47,633 nucleotides of DNA from Teichococcus coralli (GTDB lineage: Bacteria > Pseudomonadota > Alphaproteobacteria > Acetobacterales > Acetobacteraceae). The notes beneath the pieces were generated by a model. The model did not search any database and was not told the origin of the DNA. It was given only the letters and a program-made list of their open reading frames with translations. Positions 32,054-39,702 of the stretch are shown one piece after another. The stretch is taken from NCBI RefSeq assembly GCF_009829925.1, contig NZ_SNVJ01000027.1, positions 1 to 47,633 on the forward strand, given 5' to 3'. Every line of letters begins with the position of its first letter. Position 1 is the stretch's first letter. The translations under genes were made by a program, and so were the position numbers.

Positions 32054-33484
32054 TTACTCCGCAGCGTCGGCCAGCAGTTCCTGCGGAATGGTGGAAGTCA
32101 GTTCCGCCACGTCATAGGCCCGCAGCGCGGCCAGGTGAGCCTCGGCATCCTCGCGCCAGAGAACCCGGCAGAGCCCGTCCACCAGCCGCGGGACGCCATA
32201 CTTCATGCCGCTGATACTGGCGCCCGAGAGACCCATGGACAAGGTGGCCGCGTAGGTCATGCAGTGGATGTGACGCAGGGCCGGCGCCGCGCCGGGCGTC
32301 TTCTCCTGGAAGGCGAAGTCGTCGGACAGATAGGGCGAGGCACCGCAGAGCGCGCTCTCCTCCCCCGGCGGCGGGGCGAAGGCGTCGCGCCAGAGGCGGA
32401 TCTGCGGCGCTAAGGGCGCCAGTTCCGGCCGCAGGCCGAGGTCGAAGGTGAAGCCAGTGCCGAGGATCACCGCATCGGCGCGGAAGGCGCCGCGCGGGGT
32501 GGCGATCTCCACCTCGTCCCCTGCCATGCGGGCGCCCTGGGCCGGCGCGCCCATCACAAGGCGGAAGCGGGGGTCCTCCGCCACCCGGCTCCAGCTTTCC
32601 TGCGGCGGCGGCTGGTTCAGCTCGAAGATGTGCCGGGTGAAGCGCCATTTCAGCAGGTCCGGCAGCGCGTGGTACTGGCCGAGATAGCCGGCCTGCTCCA
32701 TCCAGCGGAACGGGTTCACGCGCGGCATCCGGCGGCGGCGCACCAGCATGGTGGCCTCGGCGGCGCCGGCCTCCAGCGCCACGGCGAGATTGTCGAAGGC
32801 CGAGGCGCCGGCGCCCACCACGATCAGCCGCTTGCCGGCGAGCGCGGCGAAGTCGATCGCCTGCGCGGTGTGCAGCACGCGCCCTTCCGGCAGGGTGTCG
32901 AAGGGGGGCGGCAGCAGCCAGGCGCCGGAGCCATCCATGCCGGTGGCCAGCACCAGCTTGCGGGCGCGCACCACCTGCTCGCCGCCGGGGGTGGCGAAGC
33001 GCAGCGCCAGCAGGCCGCTCGCGGCGTCCTGTTCGATGGCCAGCAGCTCGTGCCCGTGCCGGACCGGAAGGGTCAGCACCGCCGCATACCAGTCGAGGTA
33101 GCGCTGCCAGTCCTCGCGGCCGATCTTGTGCAGGTGTTCCCAGGCCTCGGCGCCGTCGCGCGCGGTGAAGAAGGCGCGCGGCGTCAGCGCCGGCACGCCG
33201 AGGTCGGGCCCGGTGACGTGCTTCGGCGTGCGCAACGTGCGCATCCGGGCGAAGGTGGTCCAGACGCCGGTGCCGCCTGGCGGCGCGCGGTCGAAGACGG
33301 CGACGTTCTCCACCTTCTGCCGGCGCAGCCCGAAGGCGGTGGCCAGCCCCGTCTGCCCGGCGCCGAGGATGGCGACGTCCAGCACGCCCGCGCCGCGCGG
33401 CGGCACCCAGGGGCGGGCGGGATAGTCCAGCAGGGCGAGCTGCCGCCGGACCTCGTTCTCCAGTTCGGCTAGGGCGGTGGCCAT
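32054..33484 (-). CDS. FAD/NAD(P)-dependent monooxygenase-like oxidoreductase
   Basis: A 476-residue flavoprotein of the flavin-containing/Baeyer-Villiger monooxygenase type. It has a first dinucleotide-binding motif (AILGAGQTGLATAFG, about residues 34-48) and a second for NAD(P)H (VVGAGASAFDNLAVAL). The middle motif LATGMDGSG resembles the LATG motif of such enzymes. The substrate is unknown. It is tightly coupled to uraH (4-base gap), so a role in urate/purine oxidation upstream of hydroxyisourate is an attractive but untested idea; known FAD urate hydroxylases (HpxO) belong to a different flavoprotein group. Confidence 0.85.
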   Translation of the reverse strand: MATALAELENEVRRQLALLDYPARPWVPPRGAGVLDVAILGAGQTGLATAFGLRRQKVENVAVFDRAPPGGTGVWTTFARMRTLRTPKHVTGPDLGVPALTPRAFFTARDGAEAWEHLHKIGREDWQRYLDWYAAVLTLPVRHGHELLAIEQDAASGLLALRFATPGGEQVVRARKLVLATGMDGSGAWLLPPPFDTLPEGRVLHTAQAIDFAALAGKRLIVVGAGASAFDNLAVALEAGAAEATMLVRRRRMPRVNPFRWMEQAGYLGQYHALPDLLKWRFTRHIFELNQPPPQESWSRVAEDPRFRLVMGAPAQGARMAGDEVEIATPRGAFRADAVILGTGFTFDLGLRPELAPLAPQIRLWRDAFAPPPGEESALCGASPYLSDDFAFQEKTPGAAPALRHIHCMTYAATLSMGLSGASISGMKYGVPRLVDGLCRVLWREDAEAHLAALRAYDVAELTSTIPQELLADAAE

Positions 33485-33587
33485 GGCGGGGTGTGCTCCC
33501 AGGCGGCGGAAGGGCGGCCATGCTGCTTCGCACAACCACCCCGCAGCATGCCGCGCGCCAGGCCGCCGCCGCAAGCGCCCTCCCCGT

Positions 33588-34646
33588 TCAGTCGATCCGC
33601 AGGCCGGTGCGGTCCACCACCTTCTGGAACAGGGCGAACTGCTCCGCGAGGAACTGGCGCGTCGAGGCCAGCGTGCTGCCGCTGCTCGGGTCGGTGCCGC
33701 TGGTGGAAAGGCGCTCGCGTACCGCCGGTTCCTGCAGCGCGGCGTTGACGGCGCGGTTCAGCGCCTCCGCCACCTCCGGCGGGATGCCCTTGGGCGCCAC
33801 CATCGCGGTCCAGGTGGAAAGCTCGTAGCCCTTCACGCCCGCCTCGGAGAGGGTCGGGACGTCGGGGAAGTTCGGGTCGCGCGTGGTGGTCGTCACCGCG
33901 AGGAGGGTCAGCGCGCCATCGCGGATCTGCCCGACGATGGAGGCGATCTGGTCGATGGCGAAGGTCACCTCCTGCTTGATCAGCGCCTCCGCCACCGAGC
34001 TGCCGCCCCGGTAGGGGATGTGGTTGGCCGGCGCCCCGGCCATGTTGCAGAACAGCGCCGAGGCCAGGTGCGAGACGCCGCCGACGCCGGAGCTGGCGTA
34101 GCCGTCCGCGCCATCGCCCTTCTTCAGCTTGGCGACCAGTTCCGGCACGCTGCGGATGCCGGAGGCCGCCGGCACCACCAGCCCCATGGCGCTGGTGCCG
34201 ATGACGGCGATCGGCGTGAAGTCCTCCGCGGGGTTGTAGGGCGCCACCTTGGGCTGCGCCGCCGGCGCCACCGCCAGGGTGGAGGCGGAGCCGACCAGCA
34301 GCGTGTAGCCGTCGGGCTTGGCGCGCCGGACGTATTCGGCGCCGAGGGCGCTGCCGGCGCCCGGCTTGTTCTCCACCACCGCGCGGCCGTCGCCGCCGAG
34401 ATGCGGCCCGATGCGGTCGGCCATCAGGCGGCCGGCGAGGTCGGTGGCGCCGCCCGGCGCGAAGGGAACGATGACGGAGATGGCGCGGTCCGGAAAGGCG
34501 GCGGCGCGAGCGGGCCGCGCTCCCAGGGCCAGCGCGGCGCCGGACAGGCCAAGCCCGGCGAAGGCACGACGGCCGAAGCCGGCCGCGCGCGGCGGCGTGG
34601 CGCCTTCGCCCGAAATCTGGGCGGAGCCGGAGGGGATGCAGGACAT
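33588..34646 (-). CDS. TctC/Bug-family solute-binding protein
   Basis: A 352-residue tripartite tricarboxylate transporter binding protein. An Arg-pair signal (GRRAFAGLGLSGAALALGARPARA) precedes the Bug fold: PDRAISVIVPFAPGGATDLAGR, VENKPGAGSALGAEYVRRAKPDGYTLL and HIPYRGGSSVAEAL. Such proteins bind carboxylates or sugar acids. TctA/TctB membrane genes are absent. It is divergent from a GntR/FCD regulator and a sugar-acid dehydratase, so the ligand may be a sugar acid. ATG 34646 is chosen because the upstream frame enters the shared promoter/operator. Confidence 0.92.
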   Translation of the reverse strand: MSCIPSGSAQISGEGATPPRAAGFGRRAFAGLGLSGAALALGARPARAAAFPDRAISVIVPFAPGGATDLAGRLMADRIGPHLGGDGRAVVENKPGAGSALGAEYVRRAKPDGYTLLVGSASTLAVAPAAQPKVAPYNPAEDFTPIAVIGTSAMGLVVPAASGIRSVPELVAKLKKGDGADGYASSGVGGVSHLASALFCNMAGAPANHIPYRGGSSVAEALIKQEVTFAIDQIASIVGQIRDGALTLLAVTTTTRDPNFPDVPTLSEAGVKGYELSTWTAMVAPKGIPPEVAEALNRAVNAALQEPAVRERLSTSGTDPSSGSTLASTRQFLAEQFALFQKVVDRTGLRID

Positions 34647-34712
34647 GGGACGTTTCCGATGATTGGGTTTCCGGCTTGCAATGTTTCTGCCACCGTCAAC
34701 TGAGTCAACAAG

Positions 34713-34724
34713 ATTGTCGACAAT
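34713..34724. promoter_or_regulatory. Probable GntR/FCD operator
   Basis: ATTGTCGACAAT is a perfect 12-bp palindrome between the divergent tctC-like and gntR-like genes. It overlaps the predicted -35 of the regulator gene. FCD-type GntR proteins typically bind TNGTNNNACNA-like palindromes, which this fits. Confidence 0.7.
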
Positions 34725-34742
34725 GCGCAACCGGCCTATGCT
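34714..34742 (+). promoter_or_regulatory. Promoter of the gntR-dehydratase operon
   Basis: TTGTCG (34714-34719), a 17-base spacer and TATGCT (34737-34742) match the housekeeping consensus (4/6 each). The -35 lies in the operator palindrome, so the regulator probably controls its own operon. A weaker minus-strand promoter for the binding protein (TTGACT-17-AACATT) starts from the adjacent GTCAAC repeat. Confidence 0.55.
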
Positions 34743-34797
34743 GCGGGAGCAATCCCCGGGCGGAACGGCGCCGCCCCGCAGCAGGAGGACCGGAGGC

Positions 34798-35469
34798 ATG
34801 GCCGAGCCCGCCCGCACCGACCTTCCGGCCGCGCTGCTCCCCGCCATGGTCGCGGCGCTGGAGGAGGACATCGTCTTCGGCCGCCTGCACCCGCGCGAGC
34901 GGCTGATCGAGGAGGAGCTGACCGCCCGGTTCGGCGCCACGCGGCACAGCGTGCGGCAGGCGCTGGCGGAGCTGGAGCGGATGGGGCTCATCGAGCGCAT
35001 CCCGAACCGTGGCGCCCTGGTGAAAGCCTACAGCCTCGCCGAGGTGGAGCAGCTTTACGCGCTGCGCATCCTGTTGGAGACGCGGGCGGCGCAGCAGATC
35101 CCCCTGCCGCTGGCGCCGGCCGCGCTGGCGGCCCTGCGGCAGGTCCAGGCGCGCCACGACGCCGCCGTCGAGGCGGGCGATCCGCGCGCCGCCTTCCGCG
35201 CCAACATCGCTTTCCACCACGCGCTCTTCGCCGGCTGCGGCAACGTCTTCCTGGCCGGTGTCATCGAGGACCTGGCGCTGCGGGCGCATGGCATCCGCTT
35301 CGCGTCCCTCACCGAGCCGCGGCGCCTCGCCCAGGCGCGGGCGGAGCACCATGCCATGCTGGCCGCCCTGGAGAGCGGCGACCGCGCGGCGCTGGTCCGC
35401 CTTTGCGGCGAGCACCTGCTGCCCTCGAAGGAAGCCTATCTGCGCGCCCAGGGCCCGTTTCTCGCCTGA
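34798..35469 (+). CDS. GntR-family regulator, FadR/FCD subfamily
   Basis: A 223-residue repressor. The N-terminal winged helix (LHPRERLIEEELTARFGATRHSVRQALAELERMGLI and RGALVKAYSLAEV) is followed by an all-helical FCD ligand domain (residues ~90-215) with metal/ligand histidines in IAFHHALF and AEHHAML. FCD regulators respond to sugar acids and other carboxylates. The dehydratase gene follows 37 bases downstream and the binding protein diverges, which makes them its likely targets. The ATG is preceded by AGGAGGACCGGAGGC. Confidence 0.93.
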   Translation: MAEPARTDLPAALLPAMVAALEEDIVFGRLHPRERLIEEELTARFGATRHSVRQALAELERMGLIERIPNRGALVKAYSLAEVEQLYALRILLETRAAQQIPLPLAPAALAALRQVQARHDAAVEAGDPRAAFRANIAFHHALFAGCGNVFLAGVIEDLALRAHGIRFASLTEPRRLAQARAEHHAMLAALESGDRAALVRLCGEHLLPSKEAYLRAQGPFLA

Positions 35470-35506
35470 GCCCGCCCATACCCTGCATCCCGGAGGAAAC
35501 CCCGCC

Positions 35507-37231
35507 ATGAACGACGACACCAAGCCAGAGCCGCACGGCCTCACCCGCGGCCTGACCAACTATGGCGACATGGACTTCGCGCGCTACCTGCGCCTCTCCA
35601 TGGCGCGTTCCATGGGGCTTTCCGGCAGCCTGCTGAAGAAGCCGGTGGTGGGCATCGCCGCCACCTATTCCGAGTTCAACAACTGCCACCGGCTGGTGCC
35701 GGAGCTGGTCGCCGCGGTGAAGCGCGGCGTGCTGGCAGCGGGCGGCCTGCCGCTGGAGTTCCCCACCATCTCGCTCGGCGAGGTGTTCCTGAACCCGACC
35801 AGCCTGGTGTTCCGCAACCTGATGGCGATGGACACCGAGGAGATGGTGCGCGGCCAGCCGATGGACGCGGTGGTGCTGGTCGGCGGCTGCGACAAGACGG
35901 TGCCGGCGCAGCTGATGGGCGCCGTCTCGGCCAATGTGCCGGCCATCCAGGTCGTCACCGGGCCGATGATGACCGGGCGCTGGCGCGGCGAGCGGCTCGG
36001 CGCCTGCACGGATTGCCGCCGCTTCTGGGCCAAGTTCCGCGCCGGCGAGATCGACGCCGAGACCATCGAGGAGGTCGAGGGCAACCTGGCCACCACCGCC
36101 GGCACCTGCGCGGTGATGGGAACCGCCAGCACCATGGCCTCGCTGGCCGAGGCGCTGGGCATGATGCTGCCGGGCACCGCCGCCATCCCCGCCGTGCATG
36201 CCGACCGCATCCGCGCTGCCGAGGCCTCCGGCGCCGCCGCGATGATGCTGGCGGCGAAGAAGCTCCGCCCCGATCAGATCATCACCGAGAAGGCGGTGGA
36301 GAACGCGCTGCGCGTGCTGCTGGCGATCGGCGGCTCGACCAACGCCATCATCCACCTGACCGCCATCGCCGGCCGCGCCGGCATCAAAGTGGACCTGAAC
36401 CGGCTGAACGAGCTCTCCGACACCACGCCGGTGCTGGTGGACCTGAAGCCGACCGGCCCCTTCTACATGGAGGATCTGCACGTGGCGGGCGGCATCGGCG
36501 CGGTGCTGCGCGAGCTGAAGCCGCTGCTGCACCTCGACGCCCTGACCGTCACCGGCGAGACGCTGGGCGAGCGGCTGGCCGCCGAGCCGGGCTTCGTGGA
36601 CCGCGCCGTCGTCCGCACGCTGGAGGAGCCGCTGCAGCCGGAGGGCGGCCTCGTCGCGCTGTTCGGCTCGCTGGCGCCGCGCGGCGCCATCCTGAAGCGC
36701 GCCGCCGCCGACCCGAAGCTGTTCGAGAAGGAGGCCCGCGCCGTGGTCTTCACCTCGCTGGAGGACCTCGCGGCGCGCATCGACAGCCCCGACCTCGACG
36801 TCACCGCGGACGACTTCCTGGTGCTGCAGAATGCCGGGCCGCTCTCGCCCTCCGGCATGCCCGAGGCCGGCTACCTGCCGATCCCGGGCAAGCTGGCGCG
36901 GGCGGGGGTGAAGGACATGGTGCGCATCTCCGACGCGCGGATGTCCGGCACCGCCTATGGCACCATCGTGCTGCACGTCTCGCCGGATGCCGCCTCGGGC
37001 GGGCCGCTCGGCCTGGTGCGCGACGGCGACCGCATCCGCCTGTCGGTGAGGAACCGCCGCATCGACCTGCTGGTGGAGGATGCCGAGCTGGCGCGGCGGC
37101 GCACCGAGATGGGCGAGCCCGGCCCGGCCCGGCCGAAGCGCGGCTATGCCCGGCTCTACAAGGATCAGGTGCTGCAGGCCGACGAGGGCTGCGACCTCGA
37201 CTTCCTGCGCGCCGAGCCGCAGCGCGACTGA
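35507..37231 (+). CDS. IlvD/Edd-family sugar-acid dehydratase
   Basis: A 574-residue iron-sulfur dehydratase. Motifs: GGCDKTVPAQLMGA (Cys128, cluster ligand), GACTDCRRFWAKFRAGEI, TTAGTCAVMGTASTM and GGSTNAIIHLTAIAGRA. The CTDCRRFW...RAGEI segment is typical of L-arabonate/D-xylonate-type dehydratases more than of biosynthetic dihydroxy-acid dehydratase. With the GntR/FCD regulator upstream and the TctC-type binding protein, it most likely dehydrates a sugar acid; L-arabonate is a guess. It starts after GGAGG. Confidence 0.9.
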   Translation: MNDDTKPEPHGLTRGLTNYGDMDFARYLRLSMARSMGLSGSLLKKPVVGIAATYSEFNNCHRLVPELVAAVKRGVLAAGGLPLEFPTISLGEVFLNPTSLVFRNLMAMDTEEMVRGQPMDAVVLVGGCDKTVPAQLMGAVSANVPAIQVVTGPMMTGRWRGERLGACTDCRRFWAKFRAGEIDAETIEEVEGNLATTAGTCAVMGTASTMASLAEALGMMLPGTAAIPAVHADRIRAAEASGAAAMMLAAKKLRPDQIITEKAVENALRVLLAIGGSTNAIIHLTAIAGRAGIKVDLNRLNELSDTTPVLVDLKPTGPFYMEDLHVAGGIGAVLRELKPLLHLDALTVTGETLGERLAAEPGFVDRAVVRTLEEPLQPEGGLVALFGSLAPRGAILKRAAADPKLFEKEARAVVFTSLEDLAARIDSPDLDVTADDFLVLQNAGPLSPSGMPEAGYLPIPGKLARAGVKDMVRISDARMSGTAYGTIVLHVSPDAASGGPLGLVRDGDRIRLSVRNRRIDLLVEDAELARRRTEMGEPGPARPKRGYARLYKDQVLQADEGCDLDFLRAEPQRD

Positions 37232-37237
37232 GGGCGC

Positions 37238-37260
37238 GGCGGCCGCTGGAACTGGCCGCC
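37238..37260 (+). terminator. Hairpin after the dehydratase gene
   Basis: A 7-bp stem GGCGGCC/GGCCGCC with a 9-base loop, 6 bases after the dehydratase stop. There is no T-run. Confidence 0.4.
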
Positions 37261-37340
37261 ATGGGCTGCGGCACGAAGGGTGGGGCGGCCATGCGCCCCC
37301 TTGCCCTCCGCGCCGCGATCCGTCATCTCCCTTGCGCCCT

Positions 37341-37406
37341 GAAGGGACGACCCTTCCGTTCGCCAGGGGCCGCCGCGTGGACGACCTCGCACATCACAGG
37401 AGGTCG
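37341..37406 (+). ncRNA. Guanidine-II riboswitch (mini-ykkC)
   Basis: Two small hairpins carry the diagnostic ACGA tetraloop with GG-ACGA-CC flanks. The first is GAAGGG-ACGA-CCCTTC (37341-37356, perfect stem). The second is GCGTGG-ACGA-CCTCGC (37375-37390, one T-T mismatch). They are 18 bases apart and followed by AGGAGG (37398-37403) and the ATG of the Gdx/SugE gene at 37409. CGACCTC (37382-37388) can also pair with GAGGTCG (37400-37406) over the ribosome site, giving a ligand-off state; guanidine binding to the two loops would release it. Guanidine-II riboswitches commonly precede this exporter. Confidence 0.88.
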
Positions 37407-37408
37407 CC

Positions 37409-37723
37409 ATGGCGTGGCTGGTGCTTTTCCTTGCCGGACTGTTCGAGATCGGCTGGGCGGTCGGGCTCAAATACACTCACGGCTTCACCCGTCCGCTTGC
37501 CACCCTGCTGACGGTGGCCAGCATGGCCGCCAGCCTTGGGCTGCTGGGGCTGGCGCTGCGCTCCCTTCCGCTCGGCACGGCCTATGCGGTCTGGACCGGC
37601 ATCGGCACGCTGGGCACGGCGCTGCTCGGCATCCTGCTGTTCGGCGAGGCGGTCACCCTCGCGCGGATGATCCCCATCGGGCTGATCGCGGCGGGCATCA
37701 TCGGCCTGAAGCTGGCCGGCTGA
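37409..37723 (+). CDS. gdx: Guanidinium exporter Gdx (SugE, SMR family)
   Basis: A 104-residue, four-helix small multidrug resistance protein. Features: the essential membrane Glu in GLFEIGWAVGLKYTHGFTRP (Glu13), the AYAVWTGIGTLGTALLG helix characteristic of the Gdx subgroup, and a GEAVTLARMIPI loop. Gdx proteins work as antiparallel dimers that exchange guanidinium for protons. The guanidine-II riboswitch directly upstream supports guanidinium over general drug export. It was long named sugE. Confidence 0.95.
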   Translation: MAWLVLFLAGLFEIGWAVGLKYTHGFTRPLATLLTVASMAASLGLLGLALRSLPLGTAYAVWTGIGTLGTALLGILLFGEAVTLARMIPIGLIAAGIIGLKLAG

Positions 37724-37761
37724 GCCGTGCCGGCGGTTGCTTTCGCGGCCGCCCCTGTCCA

Positions 37762-37779
37762 GGAATGAGTCCTCATTCC
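37762..37779. promoter_or_regulatory. 18-bp operator-like palindrome
   Basis: GGAATGAG-TC-CTCATTCC is a perfect inverted repeat 23 bases before the hydrolase start codon. Its 8-bp arms and GAATGA/TCATTC core resemble TetR-family operators. It could also form an RNA hairpin, but it has only a 2-base loop, so DNA binding is likelier. Confidence 0.5.
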
Positions 37780-37802
37780 CCGAGTGGCAGGACTGGCGAC
37801 CG

Positions 37803-39074
37803 ATGAGCGACCGCGTGGCACCCAACCTGATCTCCGCCGTGGACGAGGCGCGCCATTGGGCGCGGCTGATGGAAATGGCCGCGCTGGGCGCCATTCCGGG
37901 CCCGACGCCGGAGGAGCCCGGCGTCAACCGGGCCTGCCTGACGCCGCTCGACCGTGCCGCCCGGCGCAAGCTGATCGGCTGGGGCGCGGAAATCGGCCTC
38001 GCCGCCTCGGTGGACGCGATGGGCAACCTTTTCCTGCGCCACGAGGGCACCGAGCCCTCCGCCGAGCCCGTGCTGACCGGCAGCCACATGGACACCCAAC
38101 CCAATGGCGGCCGGTTCGACGGCATCTGGGGCGTGCTAGCCGGGCTGGAGGCAGTGCAGGCCATCCGCGCCGCCGGCATCGCCACCCGGCGGCCGATCGA
38201 GGTGGTTGCCTGGACCAATGAGGAAGGTGGCCGCTTCGCACCGGGCTGCATGGGCAGCATGGCCTGGTCCGGCCACGCCGCGCCGGATACCTGGGACATG
38301 GTCATCGACCCGGAGGGCACCACCTTCCGCGCCGCGCTGGAGCAGCATCTCGCGGCCGAGGCGGACATCCCCCGCCGCCCGCTCGGCGGCAGGCCGCATG
38401 CCTATGTCGAGTGCCACATCGAGCAGGGGCCGCGGCTGGAGGCGGAAGGGCTGGATATCGGCGTCGTCACGGGCATCCAGGGCAGCCGCTGGTTCGTGGT
38501 GGAGCTGACCGGCAAGACCGACCATGCCGGCACCACGCCGCTGGCGCTGCGGCACGATGCGGTGCAGGACATGGTGCGCGCCATCAACGCGTTGAACCTG
38601 CTGACGCGCGACCCCAAGGACGTGCTGCGCTTCACCGTCGGACGGATCGAGGTCTCGCCCAACACCTCCAACACCGTCGCGGACAGGGTGCGCTTCACCA
38701 TCGACCTGCGCCACCCGGCGAAGGAGGTGCTGCTGGCACGCGGCGACGCTATCGCCGGCGTGGTGCAGGCGGCGGTGCGCGACTGCCGGGTGGCGGTGAC
38801 CGAGCGCTTCCACGCCATGCCCACCGACTTCCAGCCGGAGGTGCCGGCGGCAGTGGAGCGGGCGGCGGCCGCGCAGGGGCTGAAGGCGCTGCGGATGGCC
38901 TCCGGCGCCTTCCACGACGCGCAGTTCCTGGTGCCGGTCTGCCCGACGGGCATGATCTTCGTGCCGTGCCGCGACGGCGTCAGCCACCACCCGGCGGAGT
39001 ATTCGCGGCCGGACCAGCTGGCGGCCGGCACGCGGGTGCTCGCCGCCACCCTGGTGGACCTGGCGAGGGGTTGA
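37803..39074 (+). CDS. M20-family N-carbamoyl-L-amino acid hydrolase/allantoate amidohydrolase-like
   Basis: A 423-residue zinc hydrolase of the hydantoinase/carbamoylase family (HyuC, AllC). Metal and catalytic motifs: GSHMDTQPNGGRFDGIWGVLAG, TNEEGGRFAPGCMGS, ECHIEQGPRLE, the lid-domain KTDHAGTTPL and the last metal His in SHHPAEYS. It removes carbamoyl or ureido groups. The substrate could be an N-carbamoyl amino acid, allantoate or ureidoglycolate. A start at 37803 avoids running the gene through the palindrome. Its place after the guanidine exporter may be chance. Confidence 0.92.
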   Translation: MSDRVAPNLISAVDEARHWARLMEMAALGAIPGPTPEEPGVNRACLTPLDRAARRKLIGWGAEIGLAASVDAMGNLFLRHEGTEPSAEPVLTGSHMDTQPNGGRFDGIWGVLAGLEAVQAIRAAGIATRRPIEVVAWTNEEGGRFAPGCMGSMAWSGHAAPDTWDMVIDPEGTTFRAALEQHLAAEADIPRRPLGGRPHAYVECHIEQGPRLEAEGLDIGVVTGIQGSRWFVVELTGKTDHAGTTPLALRHDAVQDMVRAINALNLLTRDPKDVLRFTVGRIEVSPNTSNTVADRVRFTIDLRHPAKEVLLARGDAIAGVVQAAVRDCRVAVTERFHAMPTDFQPEVPAAVERAAAAQGLKALRMASGAFHDAQFLVPVCPTGMIFVPCRDGVSHHPAEYSRPDQLAAGTRVLAATLVDLARG

Positions 39075-39120
39075 GCCGGGCGCTCAGCGCCCGCTGCCGC
39101 GCCGGCCCTGGAACCTCGCC

Positions 39121-39702
39121 TCACCAGCGGCGCGGCGGCCCGCAGTCCAGATGGACGAAGCCGTCGCGTCGGTAGAGGCCGACGCCACCCACCTGCATCC
39201 GCGCGGCGAGGCGGGCCACGCCATAGGGGTCGGAGCCGGGAAGCCGGAAATCGGCGGCCATGCCCGACATGTGCAGGCTGACCGGCGAGACGCGGCTGGT
39301 GCGCAGCTCGCCGTTGCGCTCAGGCGTGCGGTAGCCGCTGGAGATGTGGTAGAACTCCTCGCTGCCCAGGCCCTGCGCCACGGCGTGCAGCACGTCGAAG
39401 AGGCGCGGGTCCATCGGCGTCACCTCCGCCGCCGAAAGGTCGCGGAACACCCAGTCCAGCTTGTGCAGCGCCTCGCGGTCGTAGCGGCCGTCGCGGAAGT
39501 AGACGCCGTCGAAACTGTCCTCCGTCAGCACGCGCTGGACGCGCAGCGTGCGGACCGGCGGCAGCGGCGGCATGGCCCGCGCCTTGCCTGGCACGGCGGC
39601 GCAGGCCAGCAGGCCGAGGCCGGCGGAGATCACCTCGCGCCGGCTCGCCATGGCCGGATCGCAGCAGGGGCAGGAAGCGGACTTGAAGCGGAAGGGCATC
39701 AC
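39121..39702 (-). CDS. YcbK/DUF882-family murein endopeptidase
   Basis: A 193-residue M15-type peptidase like E. coli MepK (YcbK), which cuts peptidoglycan cross-links. A leader with an Arg pair (ASRREVISAGLGLLACAAVPGKARA) precedes the catalytic part: YHISSGYRTPERNGELR, SLHMSGMAADFRLPG (zinc His/Asp) and GFVHLDCGPPRRW (zinc His). Its ATG overlaps the L,D-transpeptidase stop (ATGA). The pair mirrors ycbB-ycbK of E. coli. An internal ATG at 39651 (MASRRE) would give a more standard signal peptide. Confidence 0.93.
   Translation of the reverse strand: MMPFRFKSASCPCCDPAMASRREVISAGLGLLACAAVPGKARAMPPLPPVRTLRVQRVLTEDSFDGVYFRDGRYDREALHKLDWVFRDLSAAEVTPMDPRLFDVLHAVAQGLGSEEFYHISSGYRTPERNGELRTSRVSPVSLHMSGMAADFRLPGSDPYGVARLAARMQVGGVGLYRRDGFVHLDCGPPRRW

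Noticed and set aside
37409..37723. SMR protein as a general multidrug/quaternary ammonium pump
   Set aside because: The guanidine-II riboswitch and Gdx-type helix motifs favour guanidinium export.
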